DNA from: Planctomycetota bacterium
GTDB lineage: Bacteria > Planctomycetota > Planctomycetia > Pirellulales > Pirellulaceae
Direction: 5' to 3'
Length of the DNA: 9,150 nucleotides
Assembly (NCBI GenBank): GCA_019347795.1
Contig: JAHWKS010000143.1
Location: 1 to 9,150 of the forward strand
Made by a program: the position numbers and the translations under genes. The notes beneath the pieces were generated by a model, which saw only the letters and a program-made list of their open reading frames with translations, did no database searches and was not told where the DNA came from. The number at the start of each line of letters is the position of its first letter. The first letter of the stretch is position 1. Shown here piece after piece: positions 1-5,506 of the stretch.

Positions 1-97
1 TCCATCACTCCATCACTCCATCACTCCATCACTCCATCACTCCATCACTCCATCTCCTTATCTCCCCGTCTCCCAATCTCCCGTTCTCCTTGTCTCC
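1..97 (-). repeat. GGAG octamer tandem array 3' of the histidine kinase gene
   Basis: On the + strand, six exact copies of the 8-bp unit TCCATCAC fill 1-48, with a partial copy at 49-54. On the minus strand, which is the sense of the adjacent kinase, the unit reads GGAGTGAT. Between the pure units and the kinase stop codon lie degenerate units that keep GGAG and vary the other four bases. CTCC (GGAG on the minus strand) starts at 8, 16, 24, 32, 40, 48, 54, 62, 70, 78, 86 and 94, so the period is 8 except for one step of 6. Two further copies start at 107 and 115, inside the last kinase codons. There are no unique spacers, so this is not CRISPR. The array is cut by the window edge. Its function is unknown. 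Confidence 0.95.
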
Positions 98-100
98 GCG

Positions 101-1558
101 TTACTTCTCCATCTCTCCCACCAGCGGCAGTGCCGCTCGGAACGTGCTTCCTTGGCCGAGGACGCTTTCCACGGTGAGCGCGCCGCCGTGGACGTCTTCC
201 ACAATGTGCTTTGCCAAAGGCAGCCCCAGCCCCGTGCCGGGCGCCATGCTCTGGTCTTTCTTCACGCGGTAGAACTTCTCAAAAACCTTCTCGCAGTCCT
301 CGGGCGCCAGGCCCACCCCCGTGTCGCTCACCTCGAACACCGCCTGGCCGTCGTCCAAGCGGCTGCGGAGCGTGACCATGCCTCCCTCGGGCGTGTACTT
401 CACCGCGTTGGAAAGCAGGTTGATGGCGCTCTGGTGCAACATGTCGCGGTCGACCAGCACGCCGAGGTAGAGCGGGCTTAACTCGCACTGCAGCTTGATC
501 TGCTTTCGCTCGGCGGCGGGGCGGACCACCTCGGCCGCCTCCTCCAACAGGCCGTTGAGCGACTGCGGCTTTTTGTCCACGCTGACCACCCCCGCCTCGA
601 TTCGGGCCAGATTCAGCAGGTTGTCGATCAGCCGCTGCAGGCGCGTCGTCTGGTTGGTGATGACCCCGAGGAATTCCTCGCGCGTCGCTTCGTCCTCGGC
701 GTCGCCGTCGGCCAGCAGCTCGACGTAGGCCTTGATGCTGGTGAGCGGCGTCTTCATCTCGTGGCTCACCGACGAGACGAACTCCGCATTCCGCTTCTGA
801 ATCGCCTTTTGCGGGCTGATATCTTGGAGCACCGCGACCGCTCCCCGGGCGGAATCGTTCTCTTCCGGCTCGGCGGTCGCCAGCGTGCGGCAGGTGACTT
901 GATAGGTTCGCGAGACGCCGTCGTCACCGGTCCAGGGCATCTCCGTGCAGCGCTGGACGGCCGACTTGTGGCGCCGCGTCTCGTTGAGCAGTTCCACGAG
1001 CGCCTCGCAGTGCTCGAGCTGGGCGAGCATCCGCTTCTCGGCCGACTCGCCCTCCAGTCCGAACATTCGCCGGGCGCTGTCGTTGGCGAGGACGACTTCG
1101 TCGTAGGCGTCCACCGCAAGCACGGGGTCGGAGAAGTTGGTCAGCACGTCCGAGACCCGCCGCACTTCGTCTTCCAGGCGCCGGGCGCGGATTTCCGCCC
1201 GGCCGCGAGCCTGCTCCAGGTAGATGTTGCGGGCGGCCAGCGCCTTGAGGCAGTCGCGGGTCTGGATCAGCGTAGTCCGCCATTCATCGCGGGGATGGAA
1301 GTCGGGGAAAGATTCGCTCTCCAGCGAATCGGGGGGCGCGGCGGTCAGGAACTCGATGCGCCGCCGCAGCGCCATTTCCCGCTGCCCCGCGCGGCGGCGG
1401 CCCCACGCGACCCCGGCGGCAGTCAGAGCGACGATGATCGTCATCGCCGACAGCCGCATCGGCCAGGTCAGCTCGGCGTACGCCGCATCGGCCGCCCAGG
1501 CCCCCACCAAGGCGACGGCGGCGGCAAGCGACAAGGAGGGGAGGAAACGATCAGCCAT
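101..1558 (-). CDS. Membrane sensor histidine kinase with PAS domain
   Basis: A 485-residue two-component sensor kinase that should autophosphorylate on His and pass the phosphate to a response regulator not present in this window. Two hydrophobic segments (about residues 5-28 and 35-52) with almost no loop between them suggest a membrane hairpin without a large periplasmic sensor. A helical linker (55-135) leads to a PAS domain (about 135-250). The HisKA domain has the phospho-acceptor His266 in SHEMKTPL. The HATPase_c domain carries the N box (Asn384 in LLSNAVKYTP), G1 box (DTGVGL, 412-417), F box (FEKFY, 426-430) and G2 box (GTGLGLP, 441-447), so all catalytic motifs are intact. The layout resembles PhoR/WalK-type kinases, which is family knowledge. 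No Shine-Dalgarno sequence precedes the ATG at 1558. The gene is transcribed divergently from the ceramidase-like gene, and its last codons (GEMEK) already contain GGAG units of the downstream array. Confidence 0.95.
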   Translation of the reverse strand: MADRFLPSLSLAAAVALVGAWAADAAYAELTWPMRLSAMTIIVALTAAGVAWGRRRAGQREMALRRRIEFLTAAPPDSLESESFPDFHPRDEWRTTLIQTRDCLKALAARNIYLEQARGRAEIRARRLEDEVRRVSDVLTNFSDPVLAVDAYDEVVLANDSARRMFGLEGESAEKRMLAQLEHCEALVELLNETRRHKSAVQRCTEMPWTGDDGVSRTYQVTCRTLATAEPEENDSARGAVAVLQDISPQKAIQKRNAEFVSSVSHEMKTPLTSIKAYVELLADGDAEDEATREEFLGVITNQTTRLQRLIDNLLNLARIEAGVVSVDKKPQSLNGLLEEAAEVVRPAAERKQIKLQCELSPLYLGVLVDRDMLHQSAINLLSNAVKYTPEGGMVTLRSRLDDGQAVFEVSDTGVGLAPEDCEKVFEKFYRVKKDQSMAPGTGLGLPLAKHIVEDVHGGALTVESVLGQGSTFRAALPLVGEMEK

Positions 1559-1735
1559 GATTCAAAGCAAAAACGGACGATTGCGGGGCGCGCGGACTGC
1601 CGCCCCACAACCCTAGGTTAAGGAAGCCGCATCGTCCAAACGCGCGGCTGGCGCGCTTGTACGGCCGGGGGCCGGATGCTAACGTGGCTTGAGCTTTCCG
1701 CAATGTCGTGACTCCTTTTTTCCTGATGATCCGAG
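1559..1735. promoter_or_regulatory. Divergent intergenic spacer between kinase and ceramidase-like genes
   Basis: Both flanking genes start at the edges of this 177-bp spacer, so promoters for both must lie here or nearby. I see no convincing -35/-10 pair. A palindrome GGGGCG/CGCCCC (1585-1590 and 1601-1606, 10-nt loop) lies just upstream of the kinase start. It could be an operator or part of the 5' leader. A T-run at 1716-1721 precedes the ceramidase-like start without a stem directly before it. Confidence 0.4.
1641..1674. repeat. Paired GC-rich hairpins, REP-like
   Basis: Two short inverted repeats stand next to each other. CGCGC at 1641-1645 pairs with GCGCG at 1651-1655 (5-nt loop), extended outside by an AA/TT pair after one mismatch. 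CGGCC at 1662-1666 pairs with GGCCG at 1670-1674 (3-nt loop). Double hairpins of this kind between genes are typical of dispersed extragenic palindromes. Whether this one recurs in the genome cannot be seen from a single copy. A terminator is unlikely because no U-tract follows in either direction. Confidence 0.4.
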
Positions 1736-3868
1736 ATGATCCGCAAAATCGCTCTCGCCGGCGCCGTCGTCCTGTTGCTGTTTCCCGCGTCGTCGGCCTT
1801 TGCTGAGCTGCGCGTGGGGGCCGCCGTGGTGGACGTCACGCCGCCGCAGTTTCCCGTGCTGGTGAACGGCGGGATGCTGACCCGCTCCGCCTCGCAGGTG
1901 AAGACGCCGGTCAACGCCCGGGCGATCGTCCTGGACGACGGCGCCGAGCGGCTGGCGATCGTGGTGGTCGATAGCTGCATGATGCCCCGCCCGCTCCTGG
2001 ACGACGCGAAAGCCGCCGCCGCGGCGCGGACGAAGATCCGCCCCGACCACATCTTGATCTCCGCGACGCACACCCACACCGCGCCGTCCTGCATGGGCGC
2101 GTTGGGCACCAACGCCGATCCCACTTATATTCCGTATCTCCGCGAGAAGCTGGCCGAGTCGATTGCCGCGGCGGAGAAGAACCTTGAGCCGGCCAAAGTC
2201 GGCTGGGGGGTGACCGACGCCGGCGAATACACGGCTTTGCGGCGATGGGTGCGCCGGCCCGACCGCATCGATGAGGATCCGTTCGGCAACCCGACCGTCC
2301 GGGCGAATATGCACGCCGCCCGCAACTGGGATGACGTGACCGGCGAATCGGGACCCGAGGATCCCGACCTTTCGCTGATCGCGTTCCAATCGCCGGACGG
2401 CCGGCCGCTGGCGGTGCTGGCGAATTTTTCGATGCATTACTTCGGCGATCAGGCCCTCAGCGCCGATTACTTCGGACTCTTCGCCGAGGGGCTGAAACAG
2501 CGGCTGGCGGCCAACACGCCGGAAGGCAAGGCGCCGTTTGTTGGCGTCATGTCGCACGGCTGCAGCGGAGACATCTGGCGCCGCGACTATCGCAAGCCGC
2601 CGGAAGAGCGGGACGAGGACAAGAAGATTGACACGTACGCGGAGGAGTTGGTGAACCTGGCCCTCGACGCCTATCAGGATATCGAGTGGCGGGAAGACGC
2701 CGACCTGGCGATGGCCGAGGCGCGGATGGAGCTGCGTTACCGCACGCCCGACAAGCAGCGGCTGGAATGGGCGCAGCGGATCGTCGAGGCGATGGGGGAC
2801 CGGCCGCCGAAAGACACCACCGAAGTCTACGCCCGCGAGCAGGTCATCCTGCATGAGCTCCAATCGACCGAGGTGGTTCAGCAAGCGGTGCGGATCGGCG
2901 ACATCGGCATCGCTACCACGCCCAACGAGACCTATGCATTGACCGGCCTCAAAATCAAGCTCCAAAGTCCGCTGCCGCAGACGATGGTGATCGAGCTGGC
3001 CAACGGGGGCGACGGCTACATCCCGCCTCCCGAGCAGCACCTGCTGGGCGGCTACAACACCTGGGCCGCCCGCTCCGCCGGATTGGAAGTGCAAGCGGAG
3101 CCGAAAATGACCGAGACGGCGCTGCAGCTATTGGAGAAAGTCGCCGGCCGCGACCGCCGGGCGTGGAAGCAAACTCGCGGCCCCGCGGCGGAGTCGATCC
3201 TGAACGCCGATCCCGCGGCGTACTGGCGACTTGATGAATTCGCCGGACCGCGGGCGATGGACTCCAGCGGCAATAATCGCGATGGGATCTACGAGCCGGG
3301 CGTCGTATTCTTCCTCGAAGGCCCGCAGTCCGACCAGTTCTGCGAGACCGGCGAGGTCAACCGCGCCGCCCACTTCGCCGGCGGCCGGCTGGCGACGCGA
3401 GTCAGCGATCTCGGCGATCAGTACACCATCTCGCTCTGGATCTGGAACGGAATGCCGACCGACGGCCGCGACGTGACAGGCTGGATCTTCTCCCGCGGCC
3501 GCGATCACGGCCTGGGGACGCACGGCGAGCATCTCGGTCTCGGCGGGACCGCCGCCGGCCAAGGCAAGCTCATCTTCTTCCACGGCGACCACGAAGCCGC
3601 CACAAAGCCCGCCATCGGCCGCACCGACATCGAACGCTGGACCTGGAACAACATCATCTTCGTCCGCGACGGCGATAATGTGCGCGTCTACTTAAACGGC
3701 GACCTGGAGATCGAAACCAAAGCCCCCGCCGCCTTCCCCAACCCCTTCGACCAGATCTTCTTCGGCGGCCGCAGCGACAACCAAAACAACTGGGAAGGCC
3801 GCCTCGACGAAATCGCCGTCTTCAACCGCACCTTATCGCCGGAAGAAATCGCCGCGTTGGCGAAATGA
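1736..3868 (+). CDS. Secreted neutral/alkaline ceramidase-like protein with C-terminal LamG-type domain
   Basis: A 710-residue protein. Residues 1-23 form a Sec signal peptide with a likely cut after AFA. Residues 24 to about 460 resemble the N-terminal catalytic domain of neutral/non-lysosomal ceramidases, which are zinc amidases that split the N-acyl bond of ceramide. Visible landmarks are the VDVTPP start (about 32), the zinc-ligand-like THTHTAPS (111-118, His112 and His114), His234 in FSMHYFGD, HGCSGD with Ser277 near the expected nucleophile, and TPNETY with Glu398. Residues about 485-710 form a LamG/concanavalin-A-like domain: AYWRLDE at the start, then SGNNRDG, YTISLWIW, VYLNGDLE and a final EGRLDEIAVFNRTLSPEEI. 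Such domains usually bind glycans or extracellular surfaces. The ATG at 1736 is the first in-frame start after a TGA at 1727. Many planctomycete members of this family have untested substrates, so amidase activity is likely but ceramide is only a guess. Confidence 0.92.
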   Translation: MIRKIALAGAVVLLLFPASSAFAELRVGAAVVDVTPPQFPVLVNGGMLTRSASQVKTPVNARAIVLDDGAERLAIVVVDSCMMPRPLLDDAKAAAAARTKIRPDHILISATHTHTAPSCMGALGTNADPTYIPYLREKLAESIAAAEKNLEPAKVGWGVTDAGEYTALRRWVRRPDRIDEDPFGNPTVRANMHAARNWDDVTGESGPEDPDLSLIAFQSPDGRPLAVLANFSMHYFGDQALSADYFGLFAEGLKQRLAANTPEGKAPFVGVMSHGCSGDIWRRDYRKPPEERDEDKKIDTYAEELVNLALDAYQDIEWREDADLAMAEARMELRYRTPDKQRLEWAQRIVEAMGDRPPKDTTEVYAREQVILHELQSTEVVQQAVRIGDIGIATTPNETYALTGLKIKLQSPLPQTMVIELANGGDGYIPPPEQHLLGGYNTWAARSAGLEVQAEPKMTETALQLLEKVAGRDRRAWKQTRGPAAESILNADPAAYWRLDEFAGPRAMDSSGNNRDGIYEPGVVFFLEGPQSDQFCETGEVNRAAHFAGGRLATRVSDLGDQYTISLWIWNGMPTDGRDVTGWIFSRGRDHGLGTHGEHLGLGGTAAGQGKLIFFHGDHEAATKPAIGRTDIERWTWNNIIFVRDGDNVRVYLNGDLEIETKAPAAFPNPFDQIFFGGRSDNQNNWEGRLDEIAVFNRTLSPEEIAALAK

Positions 3869-3993
3869 ATCAAGGACGCCTGAAGCCCTACCAGCATCCG
3901 TCTCGTAATTGCGATTCGTGCGAACAACCCTAAAAAATCGCTAACCCCAGAACCGGGGCATCGAGCGGGTTTCCGTCGTTCAGCGAACATCAC
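3869..3993. other. Short spacer at the edge of the lower-GC stretch
   Basis: This holds no gene. A weak inverted repeat, CCCC at 3945-3948 and GGGG at 3955-3958 with a 6-nt loop, is the only structure I see. It has no U-tract, so I would not call it a terminator. Confidence 0.35.
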
Positions 3994-4656
3994 ATGCGTT
4001 GGACACAGCAAGTCATTGCCGCCCACAAGGAAAGCCTTTCGCGGCGGCGTCCCGACCGGCGGGGGGAGTTGATCGCGCGCTGGGAGCGTTCCCGGACGGG
4101 CAGCCCGGAACCGGCGGTCAATACAGCTCTTGAACTTGCGGCAGATGGTAACGCTAACGAGAGTGAGTTGGGTTACTACGTGCTCATGGACCTCGCGCTC
4201 GACATGCCATCGCTTCGCGCCCACGTTAGTCAACTCGCGCACCACCGGTCTGCATCCGTCCGGCGCGGGCTGGCATTTCATTTGTCCCGCTCGTTCCCAG
4301 CGGAGTTTCAAAACGAGGTGTATGCAACGTTGCTTCGAGACAAGGCGGCGTCCGTCCGAGTGCAAACGATCACGCGGATTGGCATGATCTGTTTCAAGGC
4401 GCTGCTGCCGGAGCTCCGCACGTTGCGCGCCACCGAACGGAACAGCAAAGTGATTCAGCAACTGGACTACTGGATTCCGCTCCTAGAGATTGGATACCGC
4501 ATTGTGTCATCGCCCACGCCTGGCATGCTTGAAGTAACCGCTCTGACCGGAAATGGGATTGCCTCAAGATGCGTCGAAACGACGGATCCGCACGATCCTC
4601 AAATTCTCGCCGCAATCGAGGAACTCAAGACGTTCCATGGCGGACCAAACATCTGA
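3994..4656 (+). CDS. HEAT-repeat-like hypothetical protein
   Basis: A 220-residue cytoplasmic protein without signal peptide or membrane segment. I do not recognise a specific family. The N-terminal 35 residues are basic and Arg-rich (SRRRPDRRGE). Residues about 40-160 look all-helical. ASVR occurs at 87-90 and 119-122, 32 residues apart, each followed by a hydrophobic helix and an Arg. That spacing and the SVR turn are typical of HEAT or alkylation-repeat proteins, which act as protein- or nucleic-acid-binding scaffolds. The C-terminal 50 residues (from GYRIVSSPTP) look like a separate small domain. The ATG at 3994 has no clear ribosome binding site. Base composition is lower in GC than the neighbours: a hand count of 4141-4200 gives 33 of 60 G+C, against 40 of 60 for 2461-2520. 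This suggests an accessory gene. An immunity or adaptor role is possible but unsupported. Confidence 0.7.
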   Translation: MRWTQQVIAAHKESLSRRRPDRRGELIARWERSRTGSPEPAVNTALELAADGNANESELGYYVLMDLALDMPSLRAHVSQLAHHRSASVRRGLAFHLSRSFPAEFQNEVYATLLRDKAASVRVQTITRIGMICFKALLPELRTLRATERNSKVIQQLDYWIPLLEIGYRIVSSPTPGMLEVTALTGNGIASRCVETTDPHDPQILAAIEELKTFHGGPNI

Positions 4657-4918
4657 CGAGCGTGGCACGACCGCTGACTGGCGGCGGAGCGTAGCGACGC
4701 CCGTGCGATGCGATTCCCGGATCGTGAGGCACACTCGGCATCGCGCTGCAAGAGAATACCACGGCGGCAACACGCACTCTGGCGCGTCCGCCACGCACCC
4801 ATCGTTTGTCGAGCAGTTCCAACAGGAGTAGATTAAGTTGCTAGGGGGGCCGTCAGATTGCCCCCGCTGTCGAATGGAATCCGCGGAGACTGTTCTTGTC
4901 GAATCCGCAGGGAGCCTC
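4657..4918. other. Spacer without a convincing gene
   Basis: 262 bases separate the HEAT-like gene from the preferred start of the antitoxin-like gene. An AGGAG at 4824-4828 sits 9 nt before a TTG at 4838 and would allow a 27-residue longer form of the next protein. Nothing else convincing is present; small open frames here have unconvincing composition. Confidence 0.4.
4909..4914 (+). promoter_or_regulatory. Ribosome binding site deciding the antitoxin-like start
   Basis: AGGGAG lies 4 nt before the ATG at 4919, rather close but usable. It matters because the frame is open upstream to a TTG at 4838, which has its own AGGAG (4824-4828) at 9-nt spacing. I prefer 4919 because the recognisable fold begins exactly at that Met. 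Confidence 0.5.
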
Positions 4919-5305
4919 ATGCAAATCGAGATTCCAGGCGACGTTGAGCCGCTGGTGACGGCGAAAGCTCATCAGGCGGGTTTTGAAAATGTCGGCGATT
5001 ACGTGGTGAGCCTCGTGCTCGGGCGAATTCCGGCGGAGACGCGCTGCCACGAGGAAGACGCCGCAGGTAAAACAGCGTCGGCCTCCGAATGGAACGATCA
5101 AAAGAATGCCCGCCGCTGTGAACTGATTGATCGAGACATTCAAAATGAATTAAATGATGAGGAACGTCTGGAATTGGCGAATCTCACGGATCAGTTTCGG
5201 GATTATCGCCGGCGACACGCTCCGCTCCCCATGGAAACCCCGGTCAGACTTCACGCGGAGTTGCTGGAGAAAAAACGGCAGCGCGAATCAGGCGGGAGGG
5301 CATAA
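4919..5305 (+). CDS. Antitoxin-like ribbon-helix-helix protein with helical C-terminal domain
   Basis: A 128-residue protein. Residues 1-38 (MQIEIPGDVEP, then VTAKAHQAGFENVGDYVVSLV) have the strand-helix-helix pattern of ribbon-helix-helix antitoxins of the ParD/CopG type: a short amphipathic strand, a helix, a Gly-Phe turn, then a second helix. These usually bind operator DNA as dimers and neutralise a toxin. A linker follows. The C-terminal half (about 59-128) has KNARRCELIDRDI, a charged helix around ELNDEERLELANL, and APLPMETPVRLHAELLEKK, a pattern I associate with small planctomycete proteins of unknown role. The preferred start has AGGGAG just upstream; a longer TTG form from 4838 is possible. 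The region is AT-rich: 5101-5160 has only 23 of 60 G+C by hand count, which supports recent acquisition. Two bases after the stop, a strong ribosome binding site and ATG begin a frame that looks broken, so a partner gene may have been lost. Confidence 0.65.
   Translation: MQIEIPGDVEPLVTAKAHQAGFENVGDYVVSLVLGRIPAETRCHEEDAAGKTASASEWNDQKNARRCELIDRDIQNELNDEERLELANLTDQFRDYRRRHAPLPMETPVRLHAELLEKKRQRESGGRA
5294..5300 (+). promoter_or_regulatory. Strong ribosome binding site overlapping the end of the antitoxin-like gene
   Basis: GGGAGGG sits 7 nt before the ATG at 5308 and inside the last codons of the antitoxin-like gene. This is the best Shine-Dalgarno sequence in the window. It suggests that a second gene was, or is, translationally coupled here. 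Confidence 0.6.
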
Positions 5306-5307
5306 CC

Positions 5308-5506
5308 ATGCCTGCCGGCTTCTCTTATCCGGCCGCTCGTTCCGCGCGCCGCCATGGGCCGCGCGGATACGCGAATGAAGAATCGGAAGGTAAACGTGGC
5401 AACGTTGACCGCGGCAGCCTTCCCGCCAATACTGTCTGTACTCGCTATTCGAGAACACTCCATCAACGTCTCTCAAGAAACCACAGCCGCCTTTCCAAGA
5501 CCTGCC
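5308..5506 (+). pseudogene. Probable remnant of a gene coupled to the antitoxin-like gene
   Basis: An ATG at 5308 follows the antitoxin-like stop by two bases and has a strong ribosome binding site. The open frame runs to 5577, where it would overlap the sulfatase start by 71 bases in another frame. Its protein (MPAGFSYPAARSARRHGPRG) looks like no family and is rich in Arg, His and Ser. After a frame change near the Phe codon, the DNA reads LIRPLV, then RAAMGRAD, then RMK. This faintly resembles the N-terminus of small HNH nucleases (LxRLVRxRAxxRCEYCRM pattern) whose Cys codons have been lost. I infer a decayed toxin or nuclease start, but the match is weak and may be chance. Alternatively it is simply the 5' leader of the sulfatase gene. 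Confidence 0.22.

Noticed and set aside
1..97. CRISPR array
   Set aside because: The repeats are 8 bp long, contiguous and have no unique spacers, and no cas gene is near.
1..97. G-quadruplex-forming region
   Set aside because: The G-runs are mostly GG separated by six bases, so only weak two-quartet structures are possible. The regular GGAG spacing is the stronger signal.
761..1621. 286-residue open frame on the + strand, opposite the histidine kinase
   Set aside because: No domain or signal is seen and the kinase motifs on the minus strand are complete, so this is a shadow frame.
1679..3094. 471-residue open frame on the minus strand, opposite the ceramidase-like gene
   Set aside because: Its protein is a low-information mix rich in Arg, His, Gly, Val and Leu with no motif, which is typical of the shadow frame of a GC-rich gene. 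The + strand frame has a signal peptide and clear domains.
3945..3958. Terminator after the ceramidase-like gene
   Set aside because: The stem has only four pairs, lies about 75 bases past the stop and has no following T-run.
4637..4831. Possible 64-residue small gene overlapping the end of the HEAT-like gene
   Set aside because: GAGGAA lies 13 nt upstream, which is too far. The protein has almost no hydrophobic core and is rich in Arg, Thr and Ser, so it is probably chance.
4564..4920. Minus-strand frame with several Cys residues that might suggest a zinc ribbon
   Set aside because: The Cys spacing does not form regular CxxC pairs, and the frame overlaps the HEAT-like gene end. I consider it chance.
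5354..5506. N-terminal extension of the sulfatase from the ATG at 5354
   Set aside because: It would place 51 unrelated residues before the signal peptide, and no ribosome binding site precedes that ATG.
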